From contig CAKOWZ010000028.1 in the NCBI GenBank assembly GCA_934129745.1, positions 1-15,444 of the forward strand: 15,444 bases of DNA, read 5' to 3'. The notes beneath the pieces were generated by a model. The model ran no database searches, was not told the origin of the DNA, and saw nothing but the letters and a program-made list of their open reading frames with translations. The position numbers were made by a program, and so were the translations under genes. Positions 1 to 5,810 of this stretch are shown piece by piece; positions within the stretch are counted from its first letter, which is position 1; each line of letters begins with the position of its first letter. This DNA is from an uncultured Clostridia bacterium. GTDB taxonomy: Bacteria > Bacillota > Clostridia > TANB77 > CAG-508.

Positions 1-7
1 AATTTAT

Positions 8-49
8 AGTAAAATACAATTATTCAATTTTTGATAATTGTGTTTTACT
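8..49. terminator. AT-rich hairpin, possible terminator of an upstream gene
   Basis: Bases 9-23 pair with 34-48 (15 bp with one G-U pair), and A8/T49 extends the stem; the loop is about 10 bases. The following bases are T-rich (49-58) but not a pure T-run. It may end a gene that lies left of the window. The rest of 50-280 is AT-rich with no convincing gene; a TATAAT at 85-90 could be a -10 box for the next gene, but no good -35 box accompanies it. Confidence 0.4.
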
Positions 50-280
50 TATATTTTATAGTTTATTATGTATATCTTATATTATATAATCTAGAATTTA
101 TATCAAAAACATATAACTCATATAATTAAAAAATTTAAATATAAAAAATTCATTCAATTGCTTTGAATAAATCAAAGTATCTAAAGCTATTTCAGCTAAA
201 ATTCAAAATTGATAAAAAATCAAATAAGTAAATTAATATGTGGTTTTAATTTGAAAATTAACATAACCAATGTGAAAGGA

Positions 281-1171
281 ATGATGCATATAGGAAACTT
301 ATTAGAGCCAACAGTAGATTATGTTTTTAAAAGAATTTTTGGACATATTGGAAGTGAAAAAATCACATCAAAGTTTTTGTCAGATATATTAGATGAAAAA
401 ATTGAAGATGTAAATTTAGATTGTAATACATTTTTAGATAAAGATATAACTGATGATAAAGTGGGAATACTTGATGTTAAGGTTAAATTTAAAGATGGTG
501 TTACATGTGACCTTGAAATGCAGGTTGTAGGAAAAAATTATATTTATAATAGAATATTGTTTTATTGGAGTAAATTGTATGCTCAAAATATAAAAACAGG
601 TAATGATTATCAAAATTTGAAAAGATGTATTGCAGTTTTGATTACAGATTTTGAATTAAATAATTTATCTGATATACCCCAATATCTTACAAAATGGCAG
701 ATAAAGGAGAAGAAGTATGGACAGCATGTGTTGACAGATCTTATGGAAATTTGTATAATAGAGTTACCCAAAGTAGAGAGATATAAGGAAAATGGAGAGA
801 TTGATAATTGGGTTGAATTTATAAAAAATCCAGAGGTGATCGATATGTCAGATAAAAAGACTAATGATGCTATAAAAGAAGCAAAAAAGGTTTTAATAGA
901 AATAAGTAATGATGAACATGAAAGAGAATTGGCAGATTTGAGGCAAAAGTATATAATGGACCAAAAAGCTATTGAAGATAGAGGTATTGAGATTGGAATG
1001 GAAAGAGGAATTGAGATCGGAAAAGAACAAGGGATACAGCAAGGAATACAGCTTGGTCAAAAAAGAGCAATAGAAGAATTGGCTAAAAAAATGTTAAATG
1101 AAAATGTTGAAATAGAAATTATAATGAAAGTTACAAATTTATCTAAAGAAGAAATAATGAAATTAAAATAG
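281..1171 (+). CDS. Rpn family PD-(D/E)XK nuclease / putative transposase
   Basis: This belongs to the Rpn/YhgA-like family of PD-(D/E)XK nucleases, often annotated as recombination-promoting nuclease or putative transposase. What shows it: an N-terminal DYVFKRIFG segment typical of the family, a GILDVKVKF strand with Asp65, then DLEMQ with Glu79 and Gln81, which fits the D...ExQ catalytic pattern. The C-terminus (about 234-262) is a run of RGIEIG/QGIQ-type repeats, also typical, followed by a short helical tail ending in SKEEIMKLK. About 296 aa is a normal family length. The frame is open from a TTG at 209, but those 24 extra residues do not look like the family. The paired ATGs at 281 and 284 follow GAAAGGA (274-280), which is closer than ideal, so 284 is possible. 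Known members are DNA endonucleases linked to RecA-independent recombination; a role here is not shown. It sits alone, with its own terminator. Confidence 0.85.
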   Translation: MMHIGNLLEPTVDYVFKRIFGHIGSEKITSKFLSDILDEKIEDVNLDCNTFLDKDITDDKVGILDVKVKFKDGVTCDLEMQVVGKNYIYNRILFYWSKLYAQNIKTGNDYQNLKRCIAVLITDFELNNLSDIPQYLTKWQIKEKKYGQHVLTDLMEICIIELPKVERYKENGEIDNWVEFIKNPEVIDMSDKKTNDAIKEAKKVLIEISNDEHERELADLRQKYIMDQKAIEDRGIEIGMERGIEIGKEQGIQQGIQLGQKRAIEELAKKMLNENVEIEIIMKVTNLSKEEIMKLK

Positions 1172-1293
1172 ATATTTTTTTAAATATAAAATTGGTTGTG
1201 TAATAATATTTTACAAAATTTGAAATTAATTTTGAAGTAGGGAATTTTTATATTAAATATTTTATATTGTATAAGAAAAATCAAAAATTGAAT

Positions 1294-1357
1294 AAGGCTT
1301 AGAAAATCAAGTTGATCTAATATTGAGCGTTAGATTAGAGATTTCTAAGTCTTTTTT
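1294..1357 (+). terminator. Two-part hairpin with T-run after the Rpn gene
   Basis: An outer 12-bp stem (1294-1305 with 1342-1353, one G-U pair) encloses a second stem (ATCTAA 1315-1320 with TTAGAT 1330-1335). The 3' arm runs into six T (1352-1357). It is a likely intrinsic terminator for the gene ending at 1171, although 120 bases downstream. The rest of 1172-1630 holds no gene that I can support. Confidence 0.65.
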
Positions 1358-1412
1358 GTATTTTAATTTGTAAAAATTGGTATGAAAGGCGATTTTAGAA
1401 ATATTTTTTTCG

Positions 1413-1610
1413 TTAAGGTATTTACTTAATCATTTTTGAAGTTAGCTGAAAAACGTTGATATTACTTTGGTTCGTGTTTTTTATATTATTAAATATTCTT
1501 TGATTTTTTTTAAAAATTTTTCTTTAAGAAATTTAAAAAAATATGTTGCTATTTCAACTTTTTATGATACAATTTAATTATAAAAATATATTATTAAGTA
1601 AATACCTTAA
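1413..1610. repeat. 18-bp perfect inverted repeat bounding a 198-bp segment
   Basis: Bases 1413-1430 (TTAAGGTATTTACTTAAT) and 1593-1610 are exact reverse complements, 162 bases apart. Each arm is itself a dyad, TTAAG-N7-CTTAA or its complement. The right arm overlaps the 5' UTR just before the next gene, and the promoter lies between the arms. It could be a MITE-like element with TTAA ends or a pair of regulator binding sites. No clear target-site duplication is visible beyond the TTAA inside the arms. Confidence 0.7.
1546..1573 (+). promoter_or_regulatory. Candidate sigma-A promoter for the SipW-type secreted protein
   Basis: TTGCTA (1546-1551), a 16-base spacer and TACAAT (1568-1573). Transcription would start near 1580, so the right arm of the inverted repeat would lie in the 5' UTR while the left arm stays upstream of the promoter. 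The boxes are imperfect. Confidence 0.45.
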
Positions 1611-1630
1611 TGAAGAAAAGGAGCACAAAA

Positions 1631-2899
1631 ATGAAAGTGATAGATAAAATAAAAAGAAGTACGAAAGCAAAATTAATCATTATTCTTATTATAGTTTTGA
1701 TAATAATAACATCAATAGGAATTGCATATGCAAAATATGTAACAACTTTACATGGCAGAACAGAGGCAAAAATTGCACAATGGAGTTTTAAAGTAAATGG
1801 TCAATCAAACGAAAATTTCACAATAAATTTAGCAGACACAAGAATAGAAAACCAGCAACAAGCAAATGTTGAGGATGGATTTGTTGGACCTGGAACATCT
1901 GGGGTTTTTAAAATTATAATAGATGGTACAGGTTCAGAAGTTTCTCTTGGATATGATATAAATATGGATATTGATGTTCAGAATAATGAAAAATTTCCCA
2001 AAAATCTAATTTTTTATTCAGATGCTGAAATGAAAAATGCAATTTATCATGGTGACAATTCTATTAATTTAAATGGATATATTTTACAAAGTGATACAAA
2101 TAAGGTAAGTGAAAAAATTATATATTGGAAATGGGATTATGAAACTGGGCAAACAGAAGATGAGAAAAATGCAAATGATATTTCTGATAGTGAATGGATG
2201 GGAAAAAATGTATCTTTGAATATAAATGTTGCTGGAAGACAAGTTGAGGAAACTTTTAATAATAATCAGTGTGAGGTTGTTTTTGATGCAAATGGTGGAG
2301 TTTTACAAGGGTATGGAAATGCTAGTTTAACTAGTAAAGTTGTAGAATTTGCTGATGAATATGGAGATTTGCCTGTGCCTATTAGAGAAGGGTATAGATT
2401 TGTTGGGTGGAATGGAAAAAATCTTGCTGGAAATATAAAAAGAGATGGGAATAGCAATAGTAATGTGGTAAAATTCTTAAATAACAAGATAATTATTGAT
2501 CTACGTGAATCAGATAATACTAAAGATCAATCAATTAAGTTTCAAATATGGAATTCTCAAGGAAAACATATTGAGAATGAAGAAAAATTGTCATATCAAA
2601 AAGGATATATAAAATATAAATTTTTAATGAAACCAGAATATTCAACAGTAAGAATAGCTATGAATGGTGATAAAAAAGATGGAGGAATTGCAATTAAAAT
2701 ACAAGATTTAAAGATTAATACAACATATACAATTTCATATAATATAGATGTATATAAAGAATGGTATTCTGAAATATCAAATATCCAAATAGAAGAAGGA
2801 ACAGAAGCAACAACATATGAACCATATATAATTACTGCTTCAACACAAGTTGTTCAAAAAAATAATCATGTTTTAAAAGCTATATGGGAGAAATTATAA
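1631..2899 (+). CDS. Secreted/anchored protein with SipW-type N-terminus and split InlB B-repeat
   Basis: About 422 aa. Residues 14-33 form a hydrophobic segment preceded by Lys/Arg and followed by AYAKY, a pattern like the SipW-processed TasA/camelysin-type signal sequences of Bacillota. A beta-rich domain follows to about 210 (AQWSFKVNG, then FVGPGTSGVFKI). Residues 214-260 match the first half of an InlB B / Listeria-Bacteroides repeat (VVFDANGG, then a GDLPVPIREGYRFVGW motif). The second half (TQVVQKNNHVLKAIW) comes only at about 403-420. The intervening 263-400 looks like an inserted carbohydrate-binding-type beta domain, ending in an IEEGTEATTYEPY motif common in phage and surface proteins. 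There is no LPXTG motif. The frame opens at an ATG at 1610, but AAAGGAG (1617-1623) with a 7-base spacer selects the ATG at 1631. Role inferred: cell-surface or matrix protein, possibly adhesive. No SipW peptidase gene lies in the window. Confidence 0.75.
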   Translation: MKVIDKIKRSTKAKLIIILIIVLIIITSIGIAYAKYVTTLHGRTEAKIAQWSFKVNGQSNENFTINLADTRIENQQQANVEDGFVGPGTSGVFKIIIDGTGSEVSLGYDINMDIDVQNNEKFPKNLIFYSDAEMKNAIYHGDNSINLNGYILQSDTNKVSEKIIYWKWDYETGQTEDEKNANDISDSEWMGKNVSLNINVAGRQVEETFNNNQCEVVFDANGGVLQGYGNASLTSKVVEFADEYGDLPVPIREGYRFVGWNGKNLAGNIKRDGNSNSNVVKFLNNKIIIDLRESDNTKDQSIKFQIWNSQGKHIENEEKLSYQKGYIKYKFLMKPEYSTVRIAMNGDKKDGGIAIKIQDLKINTTYTISYNIDVYKEWYSEISNIQIEEGTEATTYEPYIITASTQVVQKNNHVLKAIWEKL

Positions 2900-2941
2900 A
2901 AAATGCTTGGGATAAAGACATGAAAAAATGCTAGCAAAGCC

Positions 2942-2971
2942 TTGACAAATCCATTCAATAGATGTTATCAT
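2942..2971 (+). promoter_or_regulatory. Sigma-A promoter for the His leader and hisS
   Basis: A perfect TTGACA (2942-2947), an 18-base spacer and TATCAT (2966-2971). The predicted start near 2978-2979 gives a leader of about 280 nt before hisS, containing the leader ORF, alternative stems and a terminator. Between 2900 and 2941 I see no terminator for the preceding gene. Confidence 0.75.
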
Positions 2972-3003
2972 AAAAACAGTTCAAAGAAAAGAAGGTTGTT
3001 ATA

Positions 3004-3066
3004 ATGAAGAATTTAGTAAAAAATATTAAATTACATCATCATTGTAGGAGCACTTGTATAGCGTAA
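3004..3066 (+). CDS. hisS leader peptide with three consecutive His codons
   Basis: A 20-codon ORF, ATG 3004 to TAA 3064, with residues 11-13 = HHH encoded by CAT at 3034, 3037 and 3040. A ribosome binding site AGAAGG (2990-2995) lies 8 bases upstream. After the His run come Cys, Arg, Ser, Thr and Cys. It starts about 25 bases after the predicted transcript start and stops about 50 bases before an intrinsic terminator, which is followed by hisS. This is the layout of an amino-acid-sensing leader peptide: scarcity of charged tRNA(His) would stall the ribosome on the CAT codons. The third CAT forms the base of the first RNA stem. It is too short for family assignment; the His run, its ribosome binding site and the downstream gene are the evidence. 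Conservation has not been tested. Confidence 0.7.
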   Translation: MKNLVKNIKLHHHCRSTCIA

Positions 3067-3131
3067 AAATTGCGTAGGTACGAGTGCTAAAAATCGTGCC
3101 TACAATGCATTAATATAAAGCTATGTAGGTT
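3040..3131 (+). promoter_or_regulatory. Mutually exclusive RNA stems of a putative His attenuator
   Basis: Segment A (3040-3048) is complementary to D (3099-3107), 9 bp. Segment B (3049-3058) pairs with C2 (3079-3088), 10 bp with one G-U pair. C1 (3074-3082) pairs with 3095-3103, 9 bp with one G-U pair. D (3098-3104) can also pair with 3124-3130 inside the 5' arm of the terminator, 7 bp with one G-U pair. D therefore has three competing partners that share a GTAGG core, and only the third would disrupt termination. A ribosome held at the His codons would cover A while leaving B-C2 able to form, freeing D to act as antiterminator. The pairings are read from sequence; the switching order is inferred. 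Confidence 0.6.
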
Positions 3132-3160
3132 ATAAAATAAAAACTTACATAGCTTTTTTT
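3117..3160 (+). terminator. Intrinsic terminator (attenuator) before hisS
   Basis: A 15-bp stem, 3117-3131 with 3142-3156 (one G-U pair), has a 10-base loop and runs into T at 3154-3160. It lies within the leader of hisS, downstream of the promoter at 2942, so it would stop transcription before the gene unless prevented. A shorter, degenerate hairpin with the same core (TATGTA 3187-3192 with TACATA 3204-3209) follows. Confidence 0.85.
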
Positions 3161-3259
3161 GAATATATTTAATATATAAAATAAACTATGTAAAAATAAA
3201 ATCTACATAAATTTATAAAAATGTTTATAAGAAAATGTAAAAAAATAGGAGGAATTATT

Positions 3260-4570
3260 ATGAGTGAAAAAGTATTACCAAAAACATTGCCAGGATTTAT
3301 GGAATTATTACCAAATGAACAAATTTTATTCAATGAAATGAGAGAAAAAATTCAAAAAACATATGAAAAATTTGGATTTTTACCATTAGACACACCAATA
3401 ATAGAATCATCAGAAGTATTGCTTGCAAAAGCAGGAGGAGAAACAGAAAAACAAATTTATAGATTTAATAAAGGAGATTCAGATTTATCATTAAGATTTG
3501 ATTTAACTGTACCACTTGCAAAATATGTAACTGAATATTATCCAAATTTAACATTTCCATTTAGAAGATATCAAATAGGAAAAGTGTATAGAGGAGAAAA
3601 AGCTCAACGTGGAAGATATCGTGAATTTTACCAATGTGATATAGATATAATTGGTGAAAATGAATTAAGTTTAATTAATGATGCTGAAATGCCAAGTGTT
3701 ATTTACAATACTTTTAAAGAATTAGGATTTGATGATTTTACAATTAGTATTAATAATAGAAAAATTTTAAATGGATTATTTGAATATCTTGAATTAAAAG
3801 ATAATTCAGTTGATATTTTAAGAATTATTGACAAGATTGATAAAATTGGTAAAGAAAATGTTGTTAAAGAAATTCAAGAATTAGGTATAAATCAAGAAAA
3901 AATAGATACTATTATGAATTTTATTTCAATTACAGGTGATATTGAACAAACAATTTCAAGTTTAAGAAATCTTAAAATTTCAAATGAATTATTTGAACTA
4001 GGTGTTAATGAATTAGAAGAAGTTGCTAAAAATATTAATTTATTTGGAGTTCCTTTTGAAAATTATAAAATTGATTTGACAATTGCTCGTGGTTTAGATT
4101 ATTACACAGGCACTGTTTATGAAACGTTTTTGAATAAATATAGACAATTAGGTAGTGTATGTTCAGGTGGTAGATATGATAATTTATCTGAATATTATAC
4201 AGACAAAAAAATGCCTGGTGTTGGTATTTCAATTGGTTTGACTAGATTGTTTTTCCAATTGACTGATAACAAAATTATAGAAGCGGGAAATAGAGCTATT
4301 TCAAAGGTTATGATTGTTTCTATGGTTGATGATTTTAGTAAAAGTATTGAAGTTGCTACTAAATTAAGAGAAAAAGGTATTAATACACAAGTGTATACTG
4401 ATAAGACAAAAATTAAAAATCAATTTAAATATGCTAATAAATTAAATATTCCTTATGTTATTATTATTGGAGAAGATGAAGTTAGAGATAATACAGTTTC
4501 TTTGAAAAATATGGAAACTGGTGAGCAAGTTGTTATGAATATTGATGAAGTGATTGAAAAGATTAGATAA
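3260..4570 (+). CDS. hisS: Histidyl-tRNA synthetase
   Basis: Class II synthetase that activates histidine with ATP and charges tRNA(His) in the cytoplasm. It has 436 aa, a normal length. The opening PKTLPGFMELLPNE and the LRFDLTVPLAKYV segment (about 78-90) are typical. Motif 2 lies at about 100-132 (FRRYQIGKVYRGE, then GRYREFYQCDIDIIG). The His-specific signatures are RGLDYYTG (277-284) and GGRYD (303-307), and motif 3 is GVGISIGLTRL (320-330). From about 347 there is an alpha/beta anticodon-binding domain. The EFYQCD form of motif 2 resembles archaeal/eukaryotic-type HisRS more than the EFHQ of most bacterial enzymes. The frame opens upstream, but AGGAGG (3248-3253) with a 6-base spacer fixes ATG 3260. 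It stands alone behind a putative His-leader attenuator and is followed by a strong hairpin. The aspS partner common in Bacillota is absent. Confidence 0.97.
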   Translation: MSEKVLPKTLPGFMELLPNEQILFNEMREKIQKTYEKFGFLPLDTPIIESSEVLLAKAGGETEKQIYRFNKGDSDLSLRFDLTVPLAKYVTEYYPNLTFPFRRYQIGKVYRGEKAQRGRYREFYQCDIDIIGENELSLINDAEMPSVIYNTFKELGFDDFTISINNRKILNGLFEYLELKDNSVDILRIIDKIDKIGKENVVKEIQELGINQEKIDTIMNFISITGDIEQTISSLRNLKISNELFELGVNELEEVAKNINLFGVPFENYKIDLTIARGLDYYTGTVYETFLNKYRQLGSVCSGGRYDNLSEYYTDKKMPGVGISIGLTRLFFQLTDNKIIEAGNRAISKVMIVSMVDDFSKSIEVATKLREKGINTQVYTDKTKIKNQFKYANKLNIPYVIIIGEDEVRDNTVSLKNMETGEQVVMNIDEVIEKIR

Positions 4571-4583
4571 AAAATGGAACATT

Positions 4584-4640
4584 TTGGGACAGTGCAATTT
4601 TGTTTTAAGTAGAACAAAATTATACTGTCCCAATTGTTTT
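4584..4640. terminator. Long palindromic terminator after hisS, GGGAC-type
   Basis: Bases 4584-4604 pair with 4613-4633 through about 21 positions, with one G-U pair and one mismatch in the middle, followed by TTGTTTT. The base of the stem is TTGGGACAGT/ACTGTCCCAA. It probably ends hisS. Its GGGAC/GTCCC ends and embedded GTGCAATT resemble the palindrome at 8197-8227, so it may belong to a family of dispersed palindromes. Confidence 0.7.
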
Positions 4641-4696
4641 AAATGTTTAATTAAGGTACTTTTTAAATTTTAATCGAATAAATTTTCGGATTATAT

Positions 4697-4725
4697 TTGA
4701 CTTTTAATAAAAAATTTGGTAAAAT
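4697..4725 (+). promoter_or_regulatory. Sigma-A promoter for the glucosaminidase-like gene
   Basis: TTGACT (4697-4702), a 17-base spacer and TAAAAT (4720-4725). The transcript would start near 4732. This argues against the in-frame GTG at 4735 as start codon and for the TTG at 4765. Confidence 0.7.
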
Positions 4726-4764
4726 AGTACTGCTGTGAAAAATTTAAAAAGAGGTGTAATTAAA

Positions 4765-5703
4765 TTGAAAAATAATAAAATTTTAGTGATAATGATAATA
4801 GTTGCTGTGATATTAACTATATCAATATCATGGATATCAGCTATAAAATTTGAAAATGTTGAAATAATACAATTAGCTAATATCGAAGAAAATGAAAAAA
4901 ATAATATGATTAAAATAGTTGAAGATTTGGATGAAACTGAAAAATTAGGAAAATTAGAAGAAACTGAAAATGTTGAAAATAGTGTAATTGAGAACAGTGA
5001 AATCAAAGATGATGAAAAAACTAAAGAAAACGAAAAAATGGAGACAACTGAAAATCAAAACACAGAAAATTCTCAAGAATCAAATTACCAAAATATTCAA
5101 GAACAAAGAACAGCTTCAATAGTAAAAAATGGAGTAGTATCAAGTCGTTCACAAATTGACAGGGTATCATCTAAAATTTATGTTAATACAAATCCAGAAT
5201 TAGATAACAATGAAACTGAAGAATATACTGAAATTAAAGAATATATAAAAAGGGAAGAGCTAAAAATCAGTTTTGATATGGATGTTTCAAAACCATGTGG
5301 ATTATCAAGAGAAGATTTTATTGATTTAGTACAAAACATGAAATGTGATTCAACAGGTATTTTAGCAAAAAATGCAGGTTGCATTTGGGATTTATGTCAA
5401 AAATATAATGTAAATGAAATATTTGTATTAGGTATTTGTGGAATAGAATCAGCATGGTGTACAGCACCACAACATCAAAATACACATAATTATTCAAGTT
5501 TAATGACAGGTGGTCATTTAATTCCTTATGAAACAGATGAACAAGGATTTGAAGCAATGATAAGTTTATTAGGTCAAAAATATTTAACACCAGGTGCAAG
5601 TTTTTATCATGGTTCTACAATAACTGGTGTTGGTAGATGTTATTGTAATCCAAATTCATGGCCAACAAAAGTTTATACTTGTATGCAACAAGCTTTAAAA
5701 TAA
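4765..5703 (+). CDS. Membrane-anchored glucosaminidase/lysozyme-like cell-wall enzyme
   Basis: About 312 aa. Residues 5-27 are one hydrophobic membrane or signal-anchor segment, followed by a long Glu/Asn/Lys-rich linker to about 125 and a C-terminal globular domain (about 160-312). That domain has NEIFVLGICGIESAW, with Glu228 where a lysozyme-fold catalytic acid is expected, then HNYSSLMTGGH and a short GASFYHGSTITG region. This fits the glucosaminidase/lysozyme-like superfamily that cuts peptidoglycan glycan strands outside the membrane; the exact bond is not clear. Several Cys occur in the domain (such as GRCYC near the end), so disulfides are possible. The start is TTG 4765, with AGAGGTG (4750-4756) 8 bases upstream; the GTG at 4735 sits almost at the predicted transcript start. 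It is monocistronic by its own promoter. Alternatives are a lytic transglycosylase or an enzyme-like scaffold; the superfamily call is moderately sure. Confidence 0.65.
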   Translation: MKNNKILVIMIIVAVILTISISWISAIKFENVEIIQLANIEENEKNNMIKIVEDLDETEKLGKLEETENVENSVIENSEIKDDEKTKENEKMETTENQNTENSQESNYQNIQEQRTASIVKNGVVSSRSQIDRVSSKIYVNTNPELDNNETEEYTEIKEYIKREELKISFDMDVSKPCGLSREDFIDLVQNMKCDSTGILAKNAGCIWDLCQKYNVNEIFVLGICGIESAWCTAPQHQNTHNYSSLMTGGHLIPYETDEQGFEAMISLLGQKYLTPGASFYHGSTITGVGRCYCNPNSWPTKVYTCMQQALK

Positions 5704-5725
5704 ATAAAAAAATATAATAATTTTA

Positions 5726-5754
5726 TTGAATATAAAAATCTCTTATGATATTAT
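5726..5754 (+). promoter_or_regulatory. Candidate sigma-A promoter for the dehydrogenase
   Basis: TTGAAT (5726-5731), a 17-base spacer and TATTAT (5749-5754), giving a start near 5761. No U-tailed terminator is evident between 5704 and 5725, so readthrough from the preceding gene remains possible. Confidence 0.5.
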
Positions 5755-5810
5755 TTTAACATACATAAAGAAAAGACTTTCTGTAAATAATATTTTTAGG
5801 AGGTAAAGAT

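Noticed and set aside
209..280. TTG start at 209 for the Rpn-type gene
   Set aside because: The extra 24 residues do not fit the family's N-terminus and no good ribosome binding site precedes the TTG; ATG 281/284 follows GAAAGGA.
2266..2487. 73-codon open frame on the - strand
   Set aside because: Shadow of the InlB-repeat part of the surface protein, low-complexity Phe/Pro/Ser product.
3040..3107. Reading the 3040-3107 palindrome as a mobile REP element
   Set aside because: It starts within the His codons of a leader ORF, and its 3' arm can also pair with the terminator, so a regulatory role is more economical; dispersed copies were not seen in the window.
2978..3259. T-box riboswitch before hisS
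   Set aside because: GGTAC occurs at 3077-3081, but the conserved TGGNACCGCG element is absent, and the leader from start to terminator is short for a T-box with a specifier domain. The His-codon ORF and competing stems explain the layout better.
4735..4764. GTG start at 4735 for the glucosaminidase-like gene
   Set aside because: It sits about three bases after the predicted transcript start; TTG 4765 has AGAGGTG at good spacing.
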